Shown: positions 7,259-14,368 of the stretch, one piece after another
Layout: each line of letters begins with the position of its first letter
Numbering within the stretch: the first letter of the stretch is position 1
DNA from: 2-01-FULL-49-17 sp035549275
Lineage (GTDB): Bacteria; Patescibacteriota; Minisyncoccia; 2-02-FULL-40-12; GWA2-44-9
Length of the DNA: 64,000 nucleotides
Reading direction: 5' to 3'
NCBI GenBank assembly: GCA_035549275.1
Contig: DASZRH010000030.1
Span: 3,255-67,254, forward strand
The notes under the pieces: generated by a model
What the model was told of the DNA's origin: nothing
Databases searched by the model: none
Seen by the model: the letters and a program-made list of their open reading frames with translations, nothing else
Position numbers and translations under genes: made by a program

Positions 7259-7645
7259 TTAGAGGAAGGTTCGGGGCACGCGGGAGCGGGGCCAGAATGC
7301 CAGGGCCAGCAGGGCGGCGACCAGCCCCATATCTCGGACAGCGATTTCACCAAAGCCAGCAAAGAATGGAATCGCCGCCAGAAACACGGCTCCCAGAATG
7401 GCAAAGGTGCTTACGAACAGGTTAGCCAGGATCGCAATGCCGACCAAAACTTCAAAAGCGCCGAATAGGTAGGCCACTCCGTAGCCGGAGAGGGCCACCG
7501 ATGATGCGGCTGTTACGAGCCAGCTCGGAATCCAAACGGCCAGCCAATAGCTGGGATGAATGAATTTATCAATGCCGAGCCACAAAAAGACAAAAGCCAA
7601 GCCGAGACGGAGCAGTAAATTGGAATAGCGAAGGGACTGCCACAT
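7259..7645 (-). CDS. DoxX-like membrane protein
   Basis: The 128-residue product has four predicted membrane helices and the DoxX-like opening RLGLAFVFLWLGIDKF, with a second GYGVAYLFGAFEVLVG repeat-like segment. Family members are small quinone-associated or redox membrane proteins of mostly unknown role. It lies upstream of the cysteine desulfurase on the same strand with 50 bases between. Its start region carries a TATAAT on the minus strand (7674-7679) that overlaps the -10 box of the divergent candidate ncRNA. Confidence 0.8.
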   Translation of the reverse strand: MWQSLRYSNLLLRLGLAFVFLWLGIDKFIHPSYWLAVWIPSWLVTAASSVALSGYGVAYLFGAFEVLVGIAILANLFVSTFAILGAVFLAAIPFFAGFGEIAVRDMGLVAALLALAFWPRSRVPRTFL

Positions 7646-7646
7646 A

Positions 7647-7675
7647 TTGACAGGGTTAATATATTATGGTATTAT
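7647..7675 (+). promoter_or_regulatory. Promoter of structured ncRNA
   Basis: TTGACA (7647-7652, exact consensus), 17-base spacer, TATTAT (7670-7675). Transcription should begin at about 7682. The -10 overlaps the minus-strand TATAAT of the DoxX-like gene, so the two promoters probably compete. Confidence 0.8.
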
Positions 7676-7681
7676 TATACC

Positions 7682-7847
7682 ACCATGCAGTACTGGGCAT
7701 CTCGAAGCCCCGTAGCCGCTTGTATTCTTTCCTTCCCGAGAGAATACCCTATTTCCATCCATTGTATTACAAGGATGGACTTGGCTACAAGGGTTCCGAA
7801 TGCCTGGTCCTAACTAAACGGCCCCGCTTTGCGGGGCCGTTTAGTTA
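7682..7847 (+). ncRNA. Candidate structured small RNA, class unknown
   Basis: A consensus promoter upstream and a 17-bp terminator at its end bracket about 166 bases with no credible ORF. The RNA folds as a long closing helix with small bulges: 7692-7700 with 7800-7808, 7702-7704 with 7797-7799, 7705-7706 with 7794-7795, 7708-7710 with 7791-7793, 7712-7717 with 7783-7788. This opens into a junction holding two hairpins: a 10-bp stem (7722-7731 with 7738-7747, loop CTTCCC) and 6+4 bp (7755-7760 with 7773-7778, 7762-7765 with 7769-7772). Almost every base between promoter and terminator is paired. I see no SRP, tmRNA, RNase P or T-box signature. Size and isolation would suit a 6S-like regulator, but the single large bubble of 6S RNA is not evident. 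Confidence 0.65.
7811..7847. terminator. Bidirectional terminator, ncRNA and tig
   Basis: A 17-bp perfect stem (7811-7827 with 7831-7847, loop TTT). It ends the plus-strand ncRNA, and its outer arm contains the stop codon of tig read from the other strand (7845-7847). Confidence 0.85.
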
Positions 7848-9119
7848 GGAGACACAGATTTTCTCTATATATTCGAAGGTTTTCTCGTTTAGCAATCGCG
7901 ACTCGATATTCTGCCGGATCCGGTCAGCGTCGAGGTTCATAATGCCATCGGGAGAAACCGTCGAATGCAGGACAGCCTGCAGGGCATCATTGGTCTCCTC
8001 GGGAGCCACCGAAATATTTTGTTTGCGGGCAATGGCATGGAGAACGAGAGACATCCGTACCTGCCGCTCGGCTTGGACGCGCCATTCATCGCGAAGCTGT
8101 TCCCGGGTTTTGTTTAGCTTCGCTAAATACATCGCCAATTCCATGTCGTGCTTATGGAGATCTTGGTCGAAATTCTGGACCATCAGATCCAGTTGGCGCT
8201 CAATCATCACGGCTGGAACCACCATGGTGCTGCCCGCAACAATCTTGTCCAGCACTTCACCGCGGACTCGCTGCTCTTCCTTTTCCTTTTTCTCCTCCAG
8301 CAATCCGTCTTTAATGCTTAGGATGAGCTGATCCATGTTACTGAACTTACCCAGCGAACGGGCAAAATCGTCCGTCAATTCCGGCAGGGTGACGCGTTTA
8401 ACGTCTACCATCGAAACCATGAAATCAAGTTTCTTGCCGGCGACGGCTTTGTTGCTGAAATCATCGGGTGCCGTAAGCGAAAATTCTTTGCGGTCGCCTT
8501 TCTTCATGCCAATCAACTGATCTTCAAATCCGGGCACAAAATTCCCTGCCCCAATGGTAATCGGGTGGTTCTTGCTGATGCCGCCTTCAATGACCGAGCC
8601 GTTTTCAGTCACCTCAAAATCAACTTCGACGCGATCTCCGGTTTCGGCCGGTCCGTCTTTTTCGGCCACTGATGCGCGAGACGATTTAATTGTCTCAATT
8701 GTTTCGTCAATTTCTTTGGGTTCAACAGACACCGGTCCGCGATGGACGGAAATGGTCTCCAGTTTCGGCAACGTCACATCCGGAAACAACTGGAGAGCCA
8801 CGGTGTACACCAGTTTCTCGGCCGAATTTTCTTGGACCTTGAGATCCGTCGCTTCAATTACATCAAAATTGTTGGAATCAATGATCTCGGCAAGACTGCG
8901 TTGAACCGCCGATTCCAGCGCTGTTTCCAAAATACGGGAAATACCGATATGTTTGCGGACAACGTCGGGCGGCACTTTGCCCTTACGAAACCCGTCGACT
9001 TCCAGATCGCGCCCAAGCAATGCTTGGGCGCGATCTATATGCGAAGCAAGATCTTCAGCCGTAAGTTCAACGGTGAGCTGGAATTTGCCGTCTTCAAGTT
9101 TGGTGCGAGTAAACGTCAT
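7845..9119 (-). CDS. tig: Trigger factor
   Basis: Ribosome-associated chaperone with peptidyl-prolyl isomerase activity that meets nascent chains at the exit tunnel. The 424-residue product carries the ribosome-binding signature GFRKGKVP (about 43-50). A central FKBP-type domain follows (about 150-240; AETGDRVEVDFEV, GAGNFVPGFEDQLIGM), then a long helical C-terminal chaperone domain. Start 9119 gives the standard MTFTRTKLEDG N-terminus; longer readings run into nusA. It follows nusA by 10 bases on the same strand with no promoter visible between them, so the two are likely one operon. Confidence 0.95.
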   Translation of the reverse strand: MTFTRTKLEDGKFQLTVELTAEDLASHIDRAQALLGRDLEVDGFRKGKVPPDVVRKHIGISRILETALESAVQRSLAEIIDSNNFDVIEATDLKVQENSAEKLVYTVALQLFPDVTLPKLETISVHRGPVSVEPKEIDETIETIKSSRASVAEKDGPAETGDRVEVDFEVTENGSVIEGGISKNHPITIGAGNFVPGFEDQLIGMKKGDRKEFSLTAPDDFSNKAVAGKKLDFMVSMVDVKRVTLPELTDDFARSLGKFSNMDQLILSIKDGLLEEKKEKEEQRVRGEVLDKIVAGSTMVVPAVMIERQLDLMVQNFDQDLHKHDMELAMYLAKLNKTREQLRDEWRVQAERQVRMSLVLHAIARKQNISVAPEETNDALQAVLHSTVSPDGIMNLDADRIRQNIESRLLNEKTFEYIEKICVS

Positions 9120-9129
9120 AGGGGTGAAG

Positions 9130-10407
9130 TTATTGCGCTGCCGGTTCAGAATCGGCCGGAGTAGTTTCTGCTGATTCCACGGCTTCCGCCGGCGCTGCGT
9201 CACTCTGATCGAAGTTCATGTTTTCTTTTGGCGAACGGACATCAATCTTCCAGCCGGTCAGTTTAGCGGCGAGACGGACGTTCTGTCCGCGCTTGCCGAT
9301 CGCCAGCGAGAACTGATCGTCGGAGACTTCAACAAGCGCATGTTTGTGCTCTTCGTCGAGAATCTTCACATCCAAAACCTTGGCCGGTGAAAACGAATGG
9401 GCAATAAACTGTTTAGGTGAATCGTTCCAAAGAATAATATCGATCTTCTCGCCAGAAAGCTCGTTGATGACGGTCTGGACGCGAACGCCTTTCTGGCCAA
9501 CCAGCGAACCGATCGGATCAATGCCTTCTTCTTTTGAATAGACGGCGATTTTGGTGCGGGATCCCGCTTCGCGGGCAATGGCTTTTACTTCCACGCTTCC
9601 GGCGTCGATTTCCGGCACTTCAACGCGGAAAAGGCCAAGCACAAGCCGAGGATCGGCGCGCGACAGCAGTACTGCCGGCCCGCGAGATGTTTCTTCGGCT
9701 TTTAGGATCATGAATCGGTAGCGCTGGCCAATCTGATAGGAATCAGTGTACATCTGCTCGGCCGGTGTCAACAAGGCGTTTGTCTTGCCTAAATCAACGA
9801 AAACCAGCGCCCCTTCCCGACGCTGAACCAGCCCGCTGACCACTTCGCCTTCACGACCTTTGAATTCGGAGAGAATCGCGCTGCGCTCGGCTTCGCGAAG
9901 CCGCTGAATGATAACCTGTTTGGCTGTTTGAGCGGCAATGCGGCCAAAATCGGTCTTGGGTTCGAGCGGAATGATAATCTCGTCTCCGATTTCCGCTTTT
10001 TTGTTCTTTTGGCGGGCATCGGCGAGAGTGATGTGTTTTTCGGGGTTAAATTTGATCTTAGCCTCGTCAGCCGTTTCGGCAGGTTCGGAAGCCACCGGGC
10101 CGCGCATGCGGCGCGTTCCCTCCATATCCTGAAAATCGGGCCGGTCTTCAATGATCTTAGCTGGCAATTGGCCGGTGATGTTTCCCTCTTCGTCCGCGCC
10201 CTCAACAACGTAGAAAATTTGAGTAATATCCAGCTTGCCCGTTTCGGCGTCGAGCTTGGCACGGATGATCTGGCCTTTCTTGCCGTATTCGCGCTTGTAG
10301 GCAGCGGCGATGGCGGCTTCGATCGTTTCAAAAACGCTCTCTTCGGAAATACCCTTCTCTTCCGAAATCTGGCGGATGGCTGACGCAAACTGTTTGGTAT
10401 CTAGCAT
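9130..10407 (-). CDS. nusA: Transcription elongation/termination factor NusA
   Basis: RNA polymerase-binding factor controlling pausing, termination and antitermination. The 425-residue product has the N-terminal polymerase-binding domain (about 1-125), an S1 domain (about 185-255; EFKGREGEVVSGLVQRR) and two KH domains (GQKGVRVQTVINEL and FSLAIGKRGQNVRLAAKLTGW near 380-400). It ends in an acidic Ala/Glu tail. The usual upstream partner rimP is not present here. Its promoter lies at 10531-10559, giving an untranslated leader of about 117 bases. Confidence 0.96.
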   Translation of the reverse strand: MLDTKQFASAIRQISEEKGISEESVFETIEAAIAAAYKREYGKKGQIIRAKLDAETGKLDITQIFYVVEGADEEGNITGQLPAKIIEDRPDFQDMEGTRRMRGPVASEPAETADEAKIKFNPEKHITLADARQKNKKAEIGDEIIIPLEPKTDFGRIAAQTAKQVIIQRLREAERSAILSEFKGREGEVVSGLVQRREGALVFVDLGKTNALLTPAEQMYTDSYQIGQRYRFMILKAEETSRGPAVLLSRADPRLVLGLFRVEVPEIDAGSVEVKAIAREAGSRTKIAVYSKEEGIDPIGSLVGQKGVRVQTVINELSGEKIDIILWNDSPKQFIAHSFSPAKVLDVKILDEEHKHALVEVSDDQFSLAIGKRGQNVRLAAKLTGWKIDVRSPKENMNFDQSDAAPAEAVESAETTPADSEPAAQ

Positions 10408-10530
10408 ATCTATGAAAGCGCGTCTTGAACGTCGAGAATGAGCGTTACTCCTTCTGTCGGCTTCAAAAAGGCTCCGTTCTTAAGAATACAGGCCCGCGGG
10501 CGCGGACCTTTACAATCAATCAATGGAACC

Positions 10531-10559
10531 ATGATACCAGAGATGCTTCGGCCAGTCAA
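10531..10559 (-). promoter_or_regulatory. nusA-tig promoter
   Basis: On the minus strand TTGACT (10554-10559), 17-base spacer, TATCAT (10531-10536). The transcript would start near 10524, leaving a GC-rich leader (10408-10524) that can form hairpins around a GGCCCGCGG-type segment. A leader is typical where NusA controls its own operon, but regulation is not shown. Confidence 0.65.
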
Positions 10560-10569
10560 GCGAGCCGTC

Positions 10570-10578
10570 TTATCCACA
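10570..10578 (+). promoter_or_regulatory. Single DnaA box
   Basis: TTATCCACA, an exact match to the strong DnaA box, in the nusA / PilB-like spacer about 9 kb from dnaA, next to the nusA promoter. A single box could titrate DnaA or regulate nusA; chance occurrence is possible. Confidence 0.4.
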
Positions 10579-10670
10579 AAAATCTATTTACATTCAGCGG
10601 CTGTTCGATAGATTAAGGCATCGGCAAACGTTTTCCGCTGCCGAGAGACACCCTTTCAGAACCAGTGTGG

Positions 10671-10676
10671 TATAAT
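10671..10676 (+). promoter_or_regulatory. Extended -10 promoter for the PilB-like gene
   Basis: TGG directly before TATAAT makes an extended -10; no clear -35 is present. The start site would be about 10 bases before ATG 10693 and no Shine-Dalgarno sequence is visible. Confidence 0.55.
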
Positions 10677-10692
10677 ATGTACAGTATATTCC

Positions 10693-12354
10693 ATGTCCGA
10701 CATTCTCCATCCCAACAAAAACGAGGAACTTGAAAAAAAGCTCGCTCAAACGCGCGCCCACGGCGCGGAGGACCAATATCGGCTCAACGCCGAGCGGCTT
10801 GGACTGCCATTCTCTGACCTGGCTTCAGTACCCATCGATGCCGAAGCGCTTTCCATCATTCCTGAGCAGGCCGCTCGGCATGCCGGCGCGGCCGCGGTAG
10901 TCAAATCTGGCATCGCGGTTACCATCGCCGCCATCGATCCTGAAAACCCTGCACTCAAAGAACTTATCACCGATCTTGAAAAACGGGGCTTTAAAATATC
11001 AATCATTATAACCAGCCCGGCGGGCCTGGAACGGGCTTTCAAGCGCTATGACAGTGTTAAAATTCAAGCCAAAACGGATCTCGGCTCGGTTGAAATTAAC
11101 GAAGACGAGCTTTCGGCTTTGCAGGTCCAGATCGGCAGCGTTACCGATTTGAAACAGCAGGTATCGGGCATTTCGGTAACCAAGCTACTGGAAATTTTAC
11201 TGGCCGGCGCCCTGAAAATCAGCGCCTCCGACGTCCACTTTGAACCAACCGCTACCGCCGTCCGCCTTCGCTATCGCTTTGACGGCGTGCTTCAAGATGT
11301 CACCGAAATCGATATTCAATCCTATCAGAAAGTCCTCAATCGCCTGAAAGTCTTGGGCCGACTCAAACTCAACATTCACAACAGTCCTCAAGACGGACGA
11401 TTCACTATCAAACAGCAGCACGTAGACATTGAGGTGCGCGTATCGGTCTTGCCCAGCGAATACGGCGAAACCGTCGTAATGCGTTTGCTCGACCCGCGGA
11501 CCATTCACGGTTCCCTCGAAGACCTGGGCATGCGGCCCGACTTTCTAGCGATGGCCAAAGAGCAGATCAGCAAACCGACGGGCGCAATTTTCACGACCGG
11601 CCCGACCGGCGCCGGCAAAACGACAACCCTCTACGCGTTCTTGAATTTCTTGAACTCTTCAGACTCAAAAATCATCACCATCGAAGACCCAATCGAATAC
11701 CACGTGGCCGGCGTCTCGCAAACTCAAGTTGACCCCTCCAAGGGCTACACCTTCGCGAACGGCCTTCGGGCCATTGTCCGACAGGATCCCGATATCGTTC
11801 TCGTCGGCGAAGTTCGAGATGCGGAAACGGCCGATATCGCCCTCAACGCCGCCTTGACCGGCCACCTGGTGCTTTCAACTCTTCATACTAACGACGCTGC
11901 CGGTACCATTCCCCGCCTGATTGACCTGGGTGTGAAGCCCGAAGTGATTGCACCCGCGATTCGTATGGCCATGGCTCAGCGCCTGGTCCGCAAACTTTGT
12001 CCGGATTGCAAAGAAAAACAAAAGATAACTCCGGCCATTCTGGAGAAAATCAAAAAAGACCTCGAACCGATCCGCCAAAAGTTCTCGCTGTCCGTAATGG
12101 ACGAAAATATCGAAATCTACGCCGCCAAAGGCTGCGAAAAATGCAATAATGCCGGCTATCGCGGCCGGATCGGACTCTATGAAGGGTTTCTGGTTACCCG
12201 CGAAATGGAGCAGCTGATTCTATCAAGTCCGGCCATATCGGCGGTCAGAGACCTGGCAATCCAACAGGGCATGATTACGATGCAGCAGGACGGATATATG
12301 AAGCTGCTAGCCGGTGTAACATCGTTCGATGAAATTGAACGAATATTAGGATGA
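10693..12354 (+). CDS. GspE/PilB-family secretion ATPase (orphan)
   Basis: Hexameric ATPase of type II secretion / type IV pilus assembly. The 553-residue product has an N-terminal GspE-II-like domain (about 30-125), Walker A GPTGAGKTT (303-311), an aspartate box EDPIEYH, Walker B VLVGEVRD and the C-terminal zinc tetracysteine CPDC...CEKC. All catalytic elements look intact. It stands alone, far from the pilus operon, which encodes its own PilB (51333-53093), so it is a paralogue that may power a second pilus or secretion step. It is followed by a long inverted-repeat element rather than by a pilus gene. Confidence 0.92.
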   Translation: MSDILHPNKNEELEKKLAQTRAHGAEDQYRLNAERLGLPFSDLASVPIDAEALSIIPEQAARHAGAAAVVKSGIAVTIAAIDPENPALKELITDLEKRGFKISIIITSPAGLERAFKRYDSVKIQAKTDLGSVEINEDELSALQVQIGSVTDLKQQVSGISVTKLLEILLAGALKISASDVHFEPTATAVRLRYRFDGVLQDVTEIDIQSYQKVLNRLKVLGRLKLNIHNSPQDGRFTIKQQHVDIEVRVSVLPSEYGETVVMRLLDPRTIHGSLEDLGMRPDFLAMAKEQISKPTGAIFTTGPTGAGKTTTLYAFLNFLNSSDSKIITIEDPIEYHVAGVSQTQVDPSKGYTFANGLRAIVRQDPDIVLVGEVRDAETADIALNAALTGHLVLSTLHTNDAAGTIPRLIDLGVKPEVIAPAIRMAMAQRLVRKLCPDCKEKQKITPAILEKIKKDLEPIRQKFSLSVMDENIEIYAAKGCEKCNNAGYRGRIGLYEGFLVTREMEQLILSSPAISAVRDLAIQQGMITMQQDGYMKLLAGVTSFDEIERILG

Positions 12355-12364
12355 AAAACACACA

Positions 12365-12531
12365 AAAGGACTAGTATTATCTGCAGGCAAGGCCCGGATT
12401 TATACAAAAACGGGGAAGAATAAGTCTGAGGTATGGCCCAGCGGTGCCAAGCCACCCGTCATGATGGTATTCCGATTGAGTCATCCCTTGAAAAGTTAGA
12501 CTCAATTGCCTGCAGATAATACTCGTCCTTT
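12365..12531. repeat. 167-bp element closed by a 26-base inverted repeat
   Basis: Arms 12365-12390 and 12506-12531 are complementary at 25 of 26 positions (single mismatch 12372/12524). The interior also folds: 12395-12405 with 12467-12474, ACGGG/CCCGT (12410-12414 with 12455-12459), TGGC/GCCA, and TTGAGTC/GACTCAA (12476-12482 with 12499-12505). It fills the gap between the PilB-like gene and ruvB. It could be a structured RNA released by a double-strand RNase, or a MITE-like element; I see no target-site duplication and no strong promoter or terminator. Confidence 0.6.
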
Positions 12532-12558
12532 ATCGACAATATTTTAATCTAAATATCA

Positions 12559-13578
12559 ATGGCTGTCAAGCCCTCGACGGTAACGCCCAAGACAATCCTC
12601 GATGACCAGGTGCTCGACCACGCCTTGCGACCCAAGACGTTCAACGAGTACATTGGCCAGGAAAAAATCAAAGCCAACCTCGCGGTCATGATCGGCGCGG
12701 CCAAAAAGCGCAATGAGCCGGTTGAACATCTCCTCCTTCACGGCCCGTCCGGACTCGGCAAAACGACTCTTTCCTATCTTATCGCCAAAGAGCTGGGTTC
12801 AACGATCAAGATAACCTCTGGCACTGCGCTCGAAAAAGCCGGCGACGTTGGTTCGATTCTCACCGGCCTCCAGGACGGCGATATTTTATTCATTGACGAA
12901 GTACACCGCCTTAACAAAAACATCGAAGAAGTAGTCTATCCGGCCATGGAAAACTTCAAGCTCGACATTGTCATCGGTAAAGGCACGGGCGCCAAAACTC
13001 TTCAGATTGACCTTCCCCGCTTTACGCTGATCGCCGCCACCACCAAGATTTCCCTTCTTTCGGCCCCGTTCCGGTCCCGCTTCGGCGTTAATTTTCGGCT
13101 TGATTTCTACACCGAAGACGAGATCGCCCATATTATCAAGCGTTCGGCCGAGCTCCTGGGCGTTTCCATTCAGGATTCCGCCGTCAAACGCATTGCCGCC
13201 GCCTCGCGTGCCACTCCTCGCATCGCCAACCGGCTTCTCAAGCGTGTTCGGGATTATGCTCAAATTCACGACGCCGAAGAGATCACCGCCGATTTGGCGA
13301 GCACTTGTCTGGCAATGCTTGAGATCGATGACAAAGGCCTGGAAGAAACCGATCGGCGTATTTTACTGACGATTGCCGACAAGTTTAACGGCGGCCCGGT
13401 CGGCATTAAATCGATTGCTGCCGCTCTTTCCGAAGAAGAAGCCACTATTGAAGACGTGTACGAACCCTACCTAATGCAGTTGGGCCTTCTTGCCCGCACA
13501 TCTAAAGGCCGTGTCGTAACGCCTTACGGCTACAAGCATATCAACAAGGTTCCTCCCAAGAACACGCTTGACCTATGA
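12559..13578 (+). CDS. ruvB: Holliday junction branch-migration ATPase RuvB
   Basis: Hexameric AAA+ motor that drives branch migration with RuvA and hands junctions to RuvC. The 339-residue product shows the family opening ALRPKTFNEYIGQ, Walker A GPSGLGKTT (62-70), Walker B LFIDEVHR, sensor AATTK, the arginine finger segment APFRSRFG, and the C-terminal winged helix ending in PYGYKH. It overlaps ruvC by 4 bases (ATGA), a translationally coupled pair. ruvA is not in this window. Confidence 0.97.
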   Translation: MAVKPSTVTPKTILDDQVLDHALRPKTFNEYIGQEKIKANLAVMIGAAKKRNEPVEHLLLHGPSGLGKTTLSYLIAKELGSTIKITSGTALEKAGDVGSILTGLQDGDILFIDEVHRLNKNIEEVVYPAMENFKLDIVIGKGTGAKTLQIDLPRFTLIAATTKISLLSAPFRSRFGVNFRLDFYTEDEIAHIIKRSAELLGVSIQDSAVKRIAAASRATPRIANRLLKRVRDYAQIHDAEEITADLASTCLAMLEIDDKGLEETDRRILLTIADKFNGGPVGIKSIAAALSEEEATIEDVYEPYLMQLGLLARTSKGRVVTPYGYKHINKVPPKNTLDL

Positions 13579-14048
13579 TCGCGCTCGGTATTGATCCTGG
13601 CACGACTCGCATCGGTTACGGCCTCGTGGAGCACCACGGCAGCCGCTTGATTGCCCTTGAGTACGGTATCATCGAGAATCCAGGCCAGGACAAGTTTCAA
13701 GATTTTATCGAAACCGAAAAAGGCCTCTCAAAAATTATTGAAAAATTTCAGCCTGATACTGCCGGGATTGAACGGCTTTTTTTTACCAAAAACCAAAAAA
13801 CAGCAATGGCGGTCAGTGAAATGCGCGGAGTTCTTTTGTTAACTCTCGCCAAACATCGTCTTCCCGTTCAAGAATTTACACCTCTCCAAGTAAAGCAATC
13901 TATCAGCGCCTACGGCAAAGCCGACAAGCGCCAGGTTCAAAAAATGGTGGAAATGCTCTTGGGAATTACGACACCGATTTCCCCCGATGATGCCGCCGAC
14001 GCCTTGGCTATTGCAATTTGCTGTACCCATACTATACTTCCCGTATAA
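13575..14048 (+). CDS. ruvC: Holliday junction resolvase RuvC
   Basis: Metal-dependent endonuclease that cleaves Holliday junctions symmetrically. The 157-residue product has the RNase H-like catalytic acids: D7 in GIDPGTTRIG, E in GIERLFF (about 66) and the C-terminal DDAADALA pair. Length is normal. The start overlaps the ruvB stop. Confidence 0.96.
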   Translation: MIALGIDPGTTRIGYGLVEHHGSRLIALEYGIIENPGQDKFQDFIETEKGLSKIIEKFQPDTAGIERLFFTKNQKTAMAVSEMRGVLLLTLAKHRLPVQEFTPLQVKQSISAYGKADKRQVQKMVEMLLGITTPISPDDAADALAIAICCTHTILPV

Positions 14049-14117
14049 TAATCGTTTTTTGAATGCGATGTCCCGCAGTGCGTGCCGTCGCTGTCTGAAA
14101 AACGTTCGTGCAGCATC

Positions 14118-14306
14118 ATGACTGAAGCATTGCGCTTGTTGGGTGTCGGACTTTTTGAAGAAGAACAGCTAAAGCTGGAGACCGATGACGACAGCGATGA
14201 GAGTTGGGATGATGAAGATGAAGAAGATACGGAGGAAGATGAAACTGACGATACGGAAGACGAAGAAGATGACGACGACAGCGACAACGAAGACGAAATG
14301 AACTAA
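14118..14306 (+). CDS. Small protein with very acidic C-terminal tail
   Basis: Unrecognised. The 62-residue product has a short N-terminal helix-like segment (MTEALRLLGVGLFEEEQLKL) followed by about 40 residues that are almost entirely Asp and Glu with a few Ser/Thr. Such tails usually bind basic proteins, nucleic-acid-binding partners or divalent cations. Start ATG 14118 is chosen; an upstream GTG would add a basic dozen residues. A TATAAT sits at 14044-14049 over the ruvC stop. The low-complexity repeat makes coding status less certain, but the stop is immediately followed by a perfect terminator, which supports a real gene end. Confidence 0.55.
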   Translation: MTEALRLLGVGLFEEEQLKLETDDDSDESWDDEDEEDTEEDETDDTEDEEDDDDSDNEDEMN

Positions 14307-14316
14307 ACTAGATTTT

Positions 14317-14359
14317 GCCCATCATAAACCCCTCGCTTTGCGAGGGGTTTATGATGGGC
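14317..14359. terminator. Bidirectional terminator between acidic gene and tyrS
   Basis: A 20-bp perfect stem (14317-14336 with 14340-14359, loop TTT) between convergent genes, 10 bases after one stop and 9 bases from the other. Confidence 0.88.
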
Positions 14360-14368
14360 TTTCACTGT

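Noticed and set aside
7666..7848. A 60-codon plus-strand ORF
   Set aside because: It begins upstream of the ncRNA transcript start, runs through all paired segments and stops inside the terminator; its product has no protein-like pattern.
10410..10532. A 40-codon minus-strand ORF directly before nusA
   Set aside because: Its ATG lies inside the TATCAT -10 box of the nusA promoter, so it would not be on the transcript.
12365..12531. 5S rRNA inside the inverted repeat
   Set aside because: The core length is right, but the conserved CCGAAC loop and helix pattern of 5S rRNA are missing.
13937..14287. Serine-rich minus-strand ORF opposite the acidic protein
   Set aside because: Its poly-Ser is the antisense of the Asp/Glu codons; no promoter, and it runs into ruvC.
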